This document shows positions 43,728 to 53,526 of a stretch of DNA of 64,000 nucleotides, piece by piece. Numbering within the stretch: the first letter of the stretch is position 1; every line of letters begins with the position of its first letter. This DNA comes from Pararhizobium sp. YC-54 (GTDB taxonomy: Bacteria; Pseudomonadota; Alphaproteobacteria; Rhizobiales; Rhizobiaceae), in NCBI RefSeq assembly GCF_025847205.1, contig NZ_JAOYTH010000013.1, positions 169,229-233,228 on the forward strand, written 5' to 3'. A program made the position numbers and the translations under genes. The notes below the pieces were generated by a model. That model had not been told where the DNA came from and made no database searches. It worked only from the letters and a program-made list of their open reading frames with translations.

Positions 43728-45317
43728 TCAATCGTTCTTCTTGAGGTTCCAGAAGACCGGCACGTCCTGCGTCACCAGTACGTCGGAAACCTTGTCGGAA
43801 AAGGCGACGAAGGTGTTCCACTGGCCGAGCGGAACGTGGTGGCCTGTCTCGAAGGCGCGGGTGGAATATTCCGCCGCGACCGCCTTGCGGGCCTCCTCAC
43901 CATCGGCAAGGGCGAACTTCAAACGCAGGTCCTCAAGCGTCTTGTCGCAGGGCCAGCCGAAGATGCCCTTCTCGCAGGCGCCCGAGAAGGTGATGCTCCA
44001 GACCGGGTTGGAGACGACCTGGCCGCCAACATAGGAGTGCAGGAGGTTCCAGCCACCCTTGTCGGCCGGCTCCTTGGAGTTGCGACGCTTCAGCACCGTC
44101 GCCCAGTCCATCGCCTGCACGTCGACAGTAAGTCCGATGTCGCGCAGCGCCTGCACCGTCACCACCGTTTCCGGATGCACGATGCTCTCGTCGGTCGGGT
44201 CGAGGATGACGATCGGCTTGGAAAAATCCCAGCCGGCCTCCTCGAAGAGTGTCTTGGCCTTCTGCGGATCGGGCGCCTTCAACGCGTCCAGACCGGCATC
44301 GGTCTCCATCGGCGTGCCGCAGATGAAGAAGGAGGCGCAGGTCTTGTAGTATTCCGGATTGCCGTTGACCGCCTGGAGATAGGCCTCCTGGTTCGTCAGG
44401 TAGAACATGGCTTGACGGGCCTTGGCATTGTCGAAGGGCGGCTGGGTGTGGTTGAAGAACAGCGTGCCCTGCGTGCCGGTCTCGTTGACGACCTTGGTCT
44501 TGAGATTGCCGGCAGCCTCGATGACGGGAAGCAGGTCGAGCGACGGGCTCTGCCAGAAGTCGATCTCGCCGCCCATCAGCGCCGAAAGCGCCGTCTGCTG
44601 GTCCTTGATGATGTCCCATTCCACGACATCGAACTGGGCCACCTTGCCGCCGGCAAAGCCGCTCGCCGGCTCGGAGCGCGGCGCGTAGTCAGCGAACTTT
44701 TCGTAGACCACTTTACTGCCGGGCACCCACTTGTCCTTGGCGAACTTGTAGGGGCCGGAGCCGGTATAGTCGGTGATCTCCTTGAAGGCATCCGTCTCGG
44801 CAACGCGCTTCGGCATCATGAATGGGATGTTCGAGGCAACCTTGCTAAGAGATTCCAGCACGATGCCATAGGGCTCATTGAATTCCAGCTCGAAGGCCTT
44901 GTCGTCGACGACACGCATCTCCTTCAACTGCCTGGCCATCAGTTGGCCGGCGGCGTCGCGCGCCTGCCAGCGCTTCAGCGAAGCCACGCAATCCTCCGCC
45001 TTGACGGGCTGGCCGTCATGCCATTTGAGGCCGTCACGCAGCGTGAAGCGATAGGTTTTCTTGTCCTCCGATAGCTGCATGTCCTGGACCATCTGCGGCT
45101 TCGGCACGAAATGCTCGTCCAGCGAATAGAGCGTGTCGTAGATCATGAAGCCGTGCATCTTCACGATATCGGCGGTCGCGCCCATCGGATCGAGCACCTG
45201 GAGGTCGGCGCTCGGCACCACCTTTAGCGTGGTTTCGGCAAGGGCCATACCCATGCCCGACAGGAGGACGGCCGAGGTCAGAAGCGCACGGCATGATACT
45301 TTCACATGGTTGAACAT
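43728..45317 (-). CDS. Peptide/nickel-type (Opp/Dpp) ABC substrate-binding protein
   Basis: This 529-residue periplasmic family 5 binding protein has a signal peptide ending at GMALAET. Landmarks are the YDTLYSLDEHFVPKPQMVQ opening, the YRFTLRDGLKWHDGQPVKAEDC motif and the GSGPYKFAKDKWVPGSKVV segment. A TCASFFICG pair of cysteines may form a disulfide. The ATG at 45317 has an AAGGGG site at proper spacing; 45323 is an alternative. The ligand is probably the substrate of the M24-type enzyme encoded next to it. Confidence 0.92.
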   Translation of the reverse strand: MFNHVKVSCRALLTSAVLLSGMGMALAETTLKVVPSADLQVLDPMGATADIVKMHGFMIYDTLYSLDEHFVPKPQMVQDMQLSEDKKTYRFTLRDGLKWHDGQPVKAEDCVASLKRWQARDAAGQLMARQLKEMRVVDDKAFELEFNEPYGIVLESLSKVASNIPFMMPKRVAETDAFKEITDYTGSGPYKFAKDKWVPGSKVVYEKFADYAPRSEPASGFAGGKVAQFDVVEWDIIKDQQTALSALMGGEIDFWQSPSLDLLPVIEAAGNLKTKVVNETGTQGTLFFNHTQPPFDNAKARQAMFYLTNQEAYLQAVNGNPEYYKTCASFFICGTPMETDAGLDALKAPDPQKAKTLFEEAGWDFSKPIVILDPTDESIVHPETVVTVQALRDIGLTVDVQAMDWATVLKRRNSKEPADKGGWNLLHSYVGGQVVSNPVWSITFSGACEKGIFGWPCDKTLEDLRLKFALADGEEARKAVAAEYSTRAFETGHHVPLGQWNTFVAFSDKVSDVLVTQDVPVFWNLKKND

Positions 45318-45347
45318 TGTCATTCCCCTTTTGGTTAAAGCGTGCCG

Positions 45348-46943
45348 TCAGGCCGGAATGGTCTCTTCCGCCCTGCCGGGTATCGATGCGAGAAGCTCAC
45401 GGGTGTAGGGATGGGCGGGCGCGGCGAAGACGGAGGCCACCGTGCCTTCCTCGACGACCATACCGCGGTGCATGACGATCAGCCGGTCGCAGATCTGCGC
45501 GGCGACGCGCAGGTCATGGGTGATGAAGAGGATGGCGAGGTCGAAGCGCTTCTGGATGTCGTCGATGAGGCGCAGCACCTGTGCCTGCACCGAGACGTCG
45601 AGCGCCGAAACGGCCTCATCCGCGACAAGGATGTCCGGTTCCATGGCCAGTGCCCGGGCAATCGAGATGCGCTGCCGCTGGCCGCCGGAGAACTGGTGCG
45701 GGAAGCGATCGATCGCCTGCGGCTCCAGCCCGACGAGCTGCATCAGCTCTTTCGCACGCCCCATTGCCTCGGCTTTGCCCTGGCCGAAATTCATTGGCCC
45801 CTCGATGATCGACTGACCGACCGTGCGCCGTGGGTTGAGCGAGCGGTACGGATCCTGGAAGACCATCTGCAAGCGCTGGCGAAACGCTCTGCCATCCTTG
45901 CCGGCGGCAAGGGTGACGTTGCCGGAGGACGGTTCGATCAACTGCGTGATGCAGCGGGCGAGCGTCGATTTTCCCGAGCCGGATTCGCCGATGATGCCGA
46001 GCGTCTCGCCGCGACGGACGACCAGGTTCGCCCCCTGCAGGGCATGGACCGTGCGTCGGTCGCGAAAGAGGCCGCCGCTATGATAGGTCTTTGCCAGCCC
46101 ATCCACCTTGATCGCGACATCACCGGTCACGACATGGTCCTTCCGCTTCGGCTCCAGCGTCGGCACCGCAGCGATCAGCATACGGGTATAGTCCGAGGCC
46201 GGCGCATCGAGCACACGGCCCACCGGGCCATGCTCGACCACCTTGCCGGCCTTCATGACGACCACGCGGTCGGCGATCTCGCGCACCACGCCGATATCAT
46301 GGGTGATGAACAGCACGCCCATGCCGCGCTCGCGCTGCAGGTCGCGGATCTGCTTGAGGATCTGCGCCTGTGTGGTGACGTCGAGCGCCGTCGTCGGCTC
46401 GTCGGCGATGAGAAGCTTCGGCCCGAGGATGAGCGCGGCTGCAATCAGCACACGCTGGCGCTGGCCTCCGGAAAGCTGGTGCGGAAAGGCGTGGTACATC
46501 CGCTCGGGATCTGGCAGGCGAACCTCCTGCATCGCGGCGATGACCCGGTCGAATCGCGCCTTGCGAGAGAGTTTCAGGTGGGTGCGCAGGACTTCGTCGA
46601 TCTGCTTGCCGACCGCCTGCACCGGGTTCAGCGCGGTCATTGGCTCTTGAAAGATCATGCCGATGCCGCGGCCACGCAGGTCCCTGAGTTCCGCGGGGGT
46701 GGCACTGGTGATGTCGCGGCCCTCGAAGAGGATGCGGCCGGCAGGCTTTGGAAAGACCTTCGGCAGGAGGCCCATGATGGACTGCGCCGTCACGGATTTG
46801 CCGGAGCCGGATTCACCGACGACGCAGACGATCTCGCCGGCCGCAACAGAGAAGGAGACGTGGTCGACTGCGAAGCCGCGGTCACCACCGCCGGGAAGGG
46901 GAATTGCGAGGTCCTGGACCTCGATGACGGGAGGTGTCTTCAT
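45348..46943 (-). CDS. Peptide-type ABC transporter ATPase, fused DppD-DppF form
   Basis: This protein of about 531 residues carries two complete ATPase domains, as in GsiA/YejF. Domain 1 has GESGSGKSVTAQS, LSGGQRQRVLIAAAL and [12 protein letters not shown]. Domain 2 has [28 protein letters not shown] and the slightly unusual Walker B ILVADEAVSALD (alanine for the usual proline). The oligopeptide C-terminal cap is reduced to APAHPYTRELLASIPG. Starts at 46943, 46949 or GTG 46952 are all close to the permease stop. Confidence 0.92.
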   Translation of the reverse strand: MKTPPVIEVQDLAIPLPGGGDRGFAVDHVSFSVAAGEIVCVVGESGSGKSVTAQSIMGLLPKVFPKPAGRILFEGRDITSATPAELRDLRGRGIGMIFQEPMTALNPVQAVGKQIDEVLRTHLKLSRKARFDRVIAAMQEVRLPDPERMYHAFPHQLSGGQRQRVLIAAALILGPKLLIADEPTTALDVTTQAQILKQIRDLQRERGMGVLFITHDIGVVREIADRVVVMKAGKVVEHGPVGRVLDAPASDYTRMLIAAVPTLEPKRKDHVVTGDVAIKVDGLAKTYHSGGLFRDRRTVHALQGANLVVRRGETLGIIGESGSGKSTLARCITQLIEPSSGNVTLAAGKDGRAFRQRLQMVFQDPYRSLNPRRTVGQSIIEGPMNFGQGKAEAMGRAKELMQLVGLEPQAIDRFPHQFSGGQRQRISIARALAMEPDILVADEAVSALDVSVQAQVLRLIDDIQKRFDLAILFITHDLRVAAQICDRLIVMHRGMVVEEGTVASVFAAPAHPYTRELLASIPGRAEETIPA

Positions 46944-46952
46944 CAGCATCAC

Positions 46953-47825
46953 TCACATCCGTTTTGCAATGCGGGGATCGAGCGTGTCACGCAGACCGTC
47001 CCCGAGCAGGTTGATGCCAAGCACCGTGAGGGCGAGGAACAGGCTGGGCAGGAAGACCAGCCGCGGAGCGACCTGGAAAAACGTGCGCCCCTCCGAGATC
47101 ATGTTGCCCCAGCTCGGGATTTCCGGCGGCAGGCCCGTGCCGAGGAAGCTGAGGCCCGCCTCGATGAGGATGGCGGAGGCGCAGATATAGGTGCCCAACA
47201 CCATCAGCGGCGCATAAGTGCTGGGCAGGATGTGGCGCAGGAGGATTTTCGGGGTCGAGGTGCCGACCGATATGGCGGCTTCGACGAAGGGTTCCTCGCG
47301 CACCGTCAGCACGACGCTGCGCACCAGACGCACGACGCGCGGAATTTCCGGAATGGTGAGCGCGACGATCACGGTGGCGATGCTGGCGCGGGTCAACGAG
47401 ACGAGCGCGATGGCGAGCAGGAAGGTCGGGATTGCCATCAGCCCGTCCATGACGCGCATGACGATCGCATCGACCCAGCGGAAGTAGCCGGTCACCAGGC
47501 CGATCGCGACGCCGATAGAGAGGCTGGTTGCCGCAACGCAGAGCCCGATGAGGATGGAACTGCGCGCTCCGTAGACGGCGCGGCTGTAGACGTCGCGGCC
47601 GAAGAGATCGGTGCCGAACCAGGCAAGCCCGGACGGTGGCTTCAGTCGCATGCCGGGCTCGATGCGGCTTGGATCGACGGTACCGAGCAGCGGCGCCGCC
47701 AGCGCCATGAGGACGAGCGTCAGGACCAGCAGGCCGCCGACGAGCACGGACGGATTGGCGAGGAAGGCCGGTAGGCGGCGCCTTGCGGCAGCCGGTGCGG
47801 CCGAGGGGGAAGCAAGGCTGTTCAT
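46953..47825 (-). CDS. Peptide-type ABC transporter permease (DppC type)
   Basis: This 290-residue permease has the DppC signature segments: a first helix LVLTLVLMALAAPLLG, the conserved GTDLFGRDVYSRAVYGARSSI, and the EAA-loop region FVEAAISVGTSTPKILLRHILPS. GINLLGDGLRDTLDPR closes the protein. The start overlaps the stop of the DppB-type gene (TGATG). Confidence 0.93.
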   Translation of the reverse strand: MNSLASPSAAPAAARRRLPAFLANPSVLVGGLLVLTLVLMALAAPLLGTVDPSRIEPGMRLKPPSGLAWFGTDLFGRDVYSRAVYGARSSILIGLCVAATSLSIGVAIGLVTGYFRWVDAIVMRVMDGLMAIPTFLLAIALVSLTRASIATVIVALTIPEIPRVVRLVRSVVLTVREEPFVEAAISVGTSTPKILLRHILPSTYAPLMVLGTYICASAILIEAGLSFLGTGLPPEIPSWGNMISEGRTFFQVAPRLVFLPSLFLALTVLGINLLGDGLRDTLDPRIAKRM

Positions 47826-48766
47826 CAGTAACGCACCCTTGGATCGAGGAAGGCATAGCCGATGTCGATCGCCAGATTGACAACGACATAGACCCCGGAG
47901 AACATGAGGATGACGCCCTGGATGACCGGGTAGTCGCGCTTGAGGATCGCATCCACGACGAGGCGTCCGACGCCGGGAATGTTGAACACGGTCTCGATCA
48001 CCACCACGCCGCTGATGAGCAGCGCGACGCCGATGCCGATGACTGTAAGGATCGGGATGGCCGCGTTGCGCAGCGCATGACGGGTGACCACGAGGCGCTC
48101 CTTGACGCCCTTGGCGCGGGCCGTGCGGATGAAATCCTCGCCCATCATTTCAAGCACGCTGGCGCGGGTGATACGGGCGATCAGCACCAGGTAGGCCAGC
48201 CCCAGTGTCACCGTCGGCAGCGCGATGGAGGAGAAGAACGGGCCAATGCCGTCCCGGATGCTGGCAAAACCCTGCACCGGCAGCACGCGCAGTTGCAGCG
48301 AGAAGACATAGATCAGGCAATATCCCAGCACGAAGACCGGAACCGAGAAGCCGAGCACGGAGACGAACATCAGCGCCCGGTCGAGCCAGCTTCCGGCCGT
48401 AGCGCCGGCAATTGTGCCAAGGGGAACGGCAATCACGATTGCGAAAACGAGCGTCGTCAGGGCCAGCGAAGCCGTCGGTTCCAGCCGCTGGAGGATGAGG
48501 TCGGAGACGGGAATGTTCGAGAAGATCGAAATCCCGAGATCGCCTTGCAGCAGCGAGCCGGCCCAGATGAAGAACTGGGTGACGAGTGGCTGGTCCAGCC
48601 CGAGCGACGAGCGGATGCGTTCGATGGTCGCCGCATCGGCATTGTCGCCGGCAATGACGACCGCCGGATCGCCCGGACTGAGCCGCAGCAGCAGGAAGAC
48701 CACGATGGAGACAACGAGGATGACCGGCACCAAGCCCAGCAACCTCTTTGCAACAAAGGAAAGCAT
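47825..48766 (-). CDS. Peptide-type ABC transporter permease (DppB type)
   Basis: This 313-residue permease has the DppB signature: an RLLGLVPVILVVSIVVFLLLRL first helix with SPGDPA, then GDLGISIFSNIPVSDLI. The EAA loop is DFIRTARAKGVKERLVVTRHALRNA, followed by ETVFNIPGVGRLVVDAIL. It is the first gene of its operon, about 30-40 bases downstream of a composite palindrome. Confidence 0.93.
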   Translation of the reverse strand: MLSFVAKRLLGLVPVILVVSIVVFLLLRLSPGDPAVVIAGDNADAATIERIRSSLGLDQPLVTQFFIWAGSLLQGDLGISIFSNIPVSDLILQRLEPTASLALTTLVFAIVIAVPLGTIAGATAGSWLDRALMFVSVLGFSVPVFVLGYCLIYVFSLQLRVLPVQGFASIRDGIGPFFSSIALPTVTLGLAYLVLIARITRASVLEMMGEDFIRTARAKGVKERLVVTRHALRNAAIPILTVIGIGVALLISGVVVIETVFNIPGVGRLVVDAILKRDYPVIQGVILMFSGVYVVVNLAIDIGYAFLDPRVRY

Positions 48767-49092
48767 GCAACTCCTCCCAAGCTATGAATGCATTATTTGT
48801 ATGCAATCATGTATACATAATGCATACAAAAGCTGCGAAGTAAAGAACTTTCCGCAGCAGGCGGGCGGTTTCGCGTACGGACGCGCGGCTGAACGCGCTT
48901 TGCATGCGGGAAGGCCCAGGCGACAAAAGACTCAATCTGTATACAATCTTGATGGTCGATTCTGGGCTGTCTTTGCGGTATCGTCCGGACACCTTGACGC
49001 CATCATGCGTTCTGGCCGTTCGCCATGGCAGTGGGTGTTTGGCTACAGGCGCAGCGAAAATCCTTTGCAGGCAGCCCTTAGCTGCCGGTCGA
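48767..49092. other. Control region of the first Opp operon, no gene seen
   Basis: About 325 bases between the dppB-type gene and the decayed MFS gene. It contains the composite operator at 48796-48830 and a further TGTATACA at 48938-48945. No coding sequence was recognised. Confidence 0.6.
48796..48830. promoter_or_regulatory. Composite GntR-type operator upstream of the first Opp operon
   Basis: TTTGTATGCA (48796-48805) and its exact reverse complement TGCATACAAA (48821-48830) flank a central palindrome ATGTATACAT (48809-48818). Repeated TGTATRCA cores are typical of GntR/FCD-family sites. Another TGTATACA lies at 48938-48945, and one lies ahead of the second Opp operon. Confidence 0.65.
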
Positions 49093-49545
49093 TCAGTCCA
49101 CGTGTCCACTATACCGCAGCAGCGCAGGAACGCGTAGTGCCAGGATTGCAATGAAGGTCGCACGTAGCGTCCCGCTGATCAGTGCAACATGGACTACGCC
49201 GATGACTTCGGCCGCCGAGCCGAGCACCAGGCTGGCCAGCGGCATCACGCCGATCGTCAGTTCCTGGATGCCTAGGACGCGGCCTTGCACCTGCGGCTCC
49301 GTCATCATCAGCAGAAGTGTCGCCTGCAAGACGCCGAACGGTGAGGCGGCAACGCCGATGAGGGCCATGAGGGCAAAGGAAGCGGAACTGGGGAGGATAG
49401 CGCGAAGACCGCCCAGAATGCCCCCAGGTCGCCGTGCCAAGGACGAAGAGCCCGCCCTTGAAGCGGAAATCCCCGAGGCTCGCGATGATGATCGAGCCGG
49501 TGAGGCCGCCGTCAGCATGGTGGCTGGCTATAGGACTGCGCTTCG
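49093..49545 (-). pseudogene. MFS exporter remnant with frameshift and missing N-terminus
   Basis: The last 95 codons (LMALIGVAASPFGVLQATLLLMM, GRVLGIQELTIGVMPLASLVLGSAAEVIGV) are the C-terminal helices of an EntS-like MFS transporter. Just upstream, the continuing protein GGLTGSIIIASLGDFRFKGGLFVLGTATWG is in another frame, joined at the G-run near 49421-49427. This marks a one- or two-base slip. Nothing of the first half of the transporter (about 250 residues) is present before the RpiR gene. The gene is dead. Confidence 0.75.
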
Positions 49546-49745
49546 CCCTATATCCACGGCCGCTGGGCTTTCACCTTGGCGCGCATACCATTGTGGATGT
49601 AGAGGCGGTCGGGATCGTCCGGATGCACCAGGAAGTGGAAGCTTTTTGGCCGCGCCACTCGCCCGATCCTCTTTGTCGGCCGCTTTGAGCTGGTCGTGCC
49701 TTGCTCTGAGCTATGGCACAGGCTCCGGTTCATGCCCAGCCAGAC

Positions 49746-50591
49746 CTAGATTTCGTCCATCGCCTCGTGAAGGGTCTCGATCGTCGACAGACGGCGGCGA
49801 CGTTTCGCACCTGCGAAGTCCATAACCCGCGTCGCCAAAAGATCCGTGAGCGCCATAACGGCAACGTGATTGTAGAGCGGGCCTGCCGCTGCCGTCTGAC
49901 ACCTAAAATGCCACGTCACCGCATCCATGCGCTCGCAATCGTCATCGGTGACGAGCATGGTCCGGGCACCGGTCTTTACGATCTGCTCGAGAAGGACGGG
50001 GAAACCCCGGACCTGCCTCCGCAGCCCGAAGACGATGACACAATCCTCCTTCTCTATGCTTGCGACATGTTCCGCCAAGGTCTGGCCCGAGTAAGGAAGG
50101 GAAACTGCGTTCTCGATGATCTGCAAGACCTGCCATTGCAAATAGGTGGCAAAGGATTGGCTGGTCCGAAAGCCGATGATCCAAACCCGCCGAGCCGAAA
50201 GCATCGTTTCAGCAACGTCGTCGATCTCCTGAAGCGAAATGGCGGCGAAGGATCGATCGATATTGGCATGCGCCTGCGCTAGATGGGCGCCCAGGATCTG
50301 CTCCGGCGGATCGGAGGGCGAGACCACCCGATAGAGGGCGGCGCCCGACGTCTGCTCGGACCGCACGTGACGCCGCGCTTCTTCATAGTTCGTATAGCCA
50401 AGCCGCTGCACGAAGCGCGATACGGTGGCATTGGAGACAGTTGCCAGCCGCGCCAGTTCAGAGGCGGTATAGCTGGCAAGTTCACCGGGAAAACTGAGCA
50501 CAAAATCCGCCAGCCGGCGTTCGGTCGGGTGCATCTGGTGCAACTCATTCCTGATGCGCTGAAGAAAAGACTTGCTAGGATCGGGTTTCAT
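49746..50591 (-). CDS. MurR/RpiR-family transcriptional regulator
   Basis: This 281-residue regulator has an N-terminal RpiR helix-turn-helix (LHQMHPTERRLADFVL, then SELARLATVSNATVSRFVQRLGY, residues 15-65) and a C-terminal SIS-type sensor domain (RRVWIIGFRTSQSFATYLQW, VIVFGLRRQVRGFPVLLEQ). It is divergent from the MFS permease / DUF6282 / racemase-fold operon and is its likely regulator. The ATG at 50591 has GGAAG nearby; a longer frame upstream lacks a site. The ligand need not be a sugar phosphate. Confidence 0.9.
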   Translation of the reverse strand: MKPDPSKSFLQRIRNELHQMHPTERRLADFVLSFPGELASYTASELARLATVSNATVSRFVQRLGYTNYEEARRHVRSEQTSGAALYRVVSPSDPPEQILGAHLAQAHANIDRSFAAISLQEIDDVAETMLSARRVWIIGFRTSQSFATYLQWQVLQIIENAVSLPYSGQTLAEHVASIEKEDCVIVFGLRRQVRGFPVLLEQIVKTGARTMLVTDDDCERMDAVTWHFRCQTAAAGPLYNHVAVMALTDLLATRVMDFAGAKRRRRLSTIETLHEAMDEI

Positions 50592-50960
50592 TCCTGACTT
50601 CCATGAAAAATCGCTTTCGTGGAAACTACCCACTACCGATCGCGAAGGAAACCGCTTTCTTTCGCCGTATCCCCTCAAAACACCCACAACAGCAAGGCCT
50701 CGCCTATTCCGCGTCAGGCGCTCGGAGGAAGGCGGCTGAAAACCACCTTTCTGTGAACGGATTTTTTTGTAGACATAAACTAAGAAAAATGCTTTTCATA
50801 TAGGCGTGACCGGCGAAGGTTCCGGCCACCTTGCGACATATCAGGTCCACCGCCTCTCCGGCTGGCGGTGGGATACCGGGAGGAGCCGGAGACAACCTTC
50901 AGACATGCAGGCTCGCCTCCTGGCGAAGCATGCGGAACACAGTACTTTGGGAGGATAGCT
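50592..50960. other. Divergent control region between RpiR and MFS genes
   Basis: About 370 bases without a recognisable gene. It should carry the promoters and RpiR site. The stretch around 50760-50800 is AT-rich. No clean palindrome was picked out. Confidence 0.45.
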
Positions 50961-52313
50961 GTGGAAACGAAACCCATGCCCACGATCTCGACCCTTGAAG
51001 AGAGAGATCGGACATTCAAGCGGATAGCCTGGCGGATTCTACCCTTCGCCACGCTGGTTTACATCTTTGCATGGCTCGACCGGGTAAATGTCGGCTTCGC
51101 AAAGCTTACGATGCTGGACGACCTCGGATGGAGCGAGACCGTCTACGGCGCCGGCGCCGGAATCTTCTTTCTCGGCTATTTCCTGTTCGAGGTGCCGAGC
51201 AACCTGCTCCTGCAGAAGATCGGTGCGCCCAAGACGATCCTGCGCATCGCCCTCGGGTGGGGCATTGTGTCGGTGCTGATGGCGCTCTGCACCCAGCCGT
51301 GGCACTTCTATGTGCTCCGCTTCCTGCAGGGGGCGTTCGAGGCCGGCCTGCATCCGGGCCTCATCCTCTATCTGACCTACTGGCTGCCGGCACATCGGCG
51401 CTCGCGCGCCATCGCCATCTTCATGTCCGCCTCGCCGATCGCGCTTCTGCTAGGCAGTCCGCTCGCCGCCTACATCATGACGAGCACGGACGGGCTGCTG
51501 GGCGTGAAGGACTGGCAATGGCTTTTCATCATCGAAGGTTTCCCGTCGATCATTCTCGGCCTGCTCGCCGTCTTCGCCATGACCGCCAAGCCAAGCGAGG
51601 CGAAGTGGCTCAGCCAGGCCGAGCGCGACCAAGTCGCCTATGAACTGGAGCAGGAAGCATCGCAACTTCACGGCCGCGAGCACAGGATGAGCGCCGCCTT
51701 GCGGACCCGCGAGGTGTGGATTCTGATCCTCACCCTGTTCTGCATCATCAGCGGCAATGCCACGCTCTCTTTCTACGGCCCCAGCTTGATCCGCGACGCC
51801 GGCTTCGCGGACATCAAGGTCGTCGGCTGGATCATGTCGGGAATCTTCCTGTTCGGCTGGATGGGCATGATGACCAATGGCTGGCTCTCCGACCGCAGCC
51901 ACGAGTCCCGCTGGCACACGGCTTGCGCCGCCGCCCTGGGCGCCACCGGCCTGGTCCTTGCGGCTCTCGCACAGCAAGCCGGAAGCGCTCCGGGCGTGAT
52001 CGTCGCTCTTGCCATTTCGGCTGCCGGAACAATGGGATCCATCCCGGTATTCTGGAGCCTGCCGCCCCGCTTCATGTCGGGAACGGCGCTTGCGGGCGGC
52101 GTGGCGCTTGTCAATTCGATCGCGAACCTGGCCGGCTACTTCGCGCCGCAGTTCCTCGGCGCCATCAAGACCGCCACCGGCGTCTACTCGACCGGCCTGT
52201 TCATCATCGCCGGCGTGGAATTCATCGCCGTGCTGCTTATCCTCGCCTTCATCCGCAAGGAGCCGGCCGCAACCACTCCCCTGGTCACCGGCACGACCGC
52301 CAAGGCCTCGTAG
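50961..52313 (+). CDS. MFS transporter of the anion:cation symporter (tartrate/phthalate-like) family
   Basis: This 450-residue transporter has 12 predicted membrane segments. The ACS-family landmarks are RIAWRILPFATLVYIFAWLDRVNVGFAKLTM at the start, the FFLGYFLFEVPSNLLLQKIGA loop and the GAFEAGLHPGLILYLTYWLP segment. The start is a GTG at 50961, placed after GGGAGGATAGCT; no better ATG has such a site. It would import an organic anion or cyclic amide processed by the two enzymes that follow in the same operon. Confidence 0.9.
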   Translation: METKPMPTISTLEERDRTFKRIAWRILPFATLVYIFAWLDRVNVGFAKLTMLDDLGWSETVYGAGAGIFFLGYFLFEVPSNLLLQKIGAPKTILRIALGWGIVSVLMALCTQPWHFYVLRFLQGAFEAGLHPGLILYLTYWLPAHRRSRAIAIFMSASPIALLLGSPLAAYIMTSTDGLLGVKDWQWLFIIEGFPSIILGLLAVFAMTAKPSEAKWLSQAERDQVAYELEQEASQLHGREHRMSAALRTREVWILILTLFCIISGNATLSFYGPSLIRDAGFADIKVVGWIMSGIFLFGWMGMMTNGWLSDRSHESRWHTACAAALGATGLVLAALAQQAGSAPGVIVALAISAAGTMGSIPVFWSLPPRFMSGTALAGGVALVNSIANLAGYFAPQFLGAIKTATGVYSTGLFIIAGVEFIAVLLILAFIRKEPAATTPLVTGTTAKAS

Positions 52314-52380
52314 GTCCGGCGTTCCGCCCGCAGAAGACCATGCCGCTGCGGGCGGCCCAGAAAACAAAGGAGAAACCGAC

Positions 52381-53433
52381 TTGACAAACACGAGAGAAAT
52401 TCCTGTCGACACGTTGAAGCCCCTCCCTCGGGAAAGCTTCTACGACCGATCGATGGACCTGCCGGACCAATTGATGGTCGGCACCACAGACATCCACATC
52501 CACAGCGGTCCGTGGCTCAAGTCATGCCCTGGCCGGCTTGATCCTTTCCAGATCGCCGAGCAGGCGAAAGCGGCGGGAATGAAGGCGCTCGTCTTCTACG
52601 ACCATACGCTCGGCGTAAGCAGCGGCACCGCCCAGCTCGTCAGCCGGCAAGTCCCCGGCATCGAGGTCTTCGGCGGGATCATCCTCACCTCCAATCTCGG
52701 CGGCCTGAACCCGCGCGCCGTCAAGACCGCTCTCTACTACGGTGCCGGCGCCAGGTTCGTACACTTCGGTGCCCACTGCACGCACTATATGGCAAGCCAC
52801 GAGGGGGCGTTCATCGACGGCAAGCCTGTCCGCTTCAAAGACCACTATCCGAAATTCGCCAAGGAAGAGCTTTCCCGCGCGATCCGCATTCCCCTCGAAG
52901 GACCGATCCCCGACGAACTCACCGAAATCCTGCAGCTGATCGCCGATCATCCGCATGTCCACCTGAACACCGGGCACGTCTCGGCGGAAGAGGCGATCCG
53001 GCTGGTCGACCTGGCCGTCGAGCATGGCATCAAGAAGATCGTGATCGCCCATCCCTGCCGCGTCCGGCTGACGGCTGCCCAGCAAAAGGAGCTGGCGAAG
53101 AAGGGCGCTCTTCTCGAAGGATGCGTCTCGGACTGGATGTTCCATCGTGGCCTGCCGCGCACCAACTATTATGTCGAACGCGAGTGGGCGGACGAAATCG
53201 CCGGCATTGCCAGCTCTCCGGACGCCTTCAGCGGGATCGTGCCCTGGGCGCGGCAGATCCGGGAAATCGGCATCGAGCATTTCGTGGTTGGCACCGACTA
53301 CGGCATCCGCTCCGGTCCGACGCCGATCGAAGGCATGCGCACCCTGATCAGCTCGCTTCTGGACCTCGAGTTCACCCCGGAAGAAATCCACATCATGGTC
53401 AAGGCCAATCCGGAAAAATTGCTTGACCTGTAA
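52381..53433 (+). CDS. DUF6282-type amidohydrolase-fold protein
   Basis: This 350-residue protein starts at a TTG with an excellent AAAGGAG site. It keeps the full metal-ligand set of the amidohydrolase superfamily: HxH in TTDIHIHSGP, histidines in FVHFGAHCTHY, HPHVHLNTGHVS and IVIAHP, and a late aspartate in VGTDYGIR. I know relatives only as DUF6282 proteins of unassigned substrate. In this operon it could open a cyclic amide or hydrolyse an amide imported by the MFS permease. Confidence 0.8.
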   Translation: MTNTREIPVDTLKPLPRESFYDRSMDLPDQLMVGTTDIHIHSGPWLKSCPGRLDPFQIAEQAKAAGMKALVFYDHTLGVSSGTAQLVSRQVPGIEVFGGIILTSNLGGLNPRAVKTALYYGAGARFVHFGAHCTHYMASHEGAFIDGKPVRFKDHYPKFAKEELSRAIRIPLEGPIPDELTEILQLIADHPHVHLNTGHVSAEEAIRLVDLAVEHGIKKIVIAHPCRVRLTAAQQKELAKKGALLEGCVSDWMFHRGLPRTNYYVEREWADEIAGIASSPDAFSGIVPWARQIREIGIEHFVVGTDYGIRSGPTPIEGMRTLISSLLDLEFTPEEIHIMVKANPEKLLDL

Positions 53434-53526
53434 CAAGTCAGCGCCGACCCACGCCGGCCGGTAAACCCATCGGCGAAGGTAGTCGCGGGAATTCGCCCGG
53501 TTGCCTTCGCCCACAAGGAATGCGCC

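Noticed and set aside
45342..47774. 810-codon plus-strand open frame opposite the Opp ATPase and permease genes
   Set aside because: It spans two well-defined genes on the other strand and has a repetitive Asp/Gln/Arg/His composition without domains. It is a GC-skew artefact.
49548..49733. 61-codon minus-strand frame between the MFS remnant and the RpiR gene
   Set aside because: The end (SFHFLVHPDDPDRLYIHN) looks protein-like but no family was recognised and there is no ribosome site. It could be another gene fragment, but support is too thin to list.
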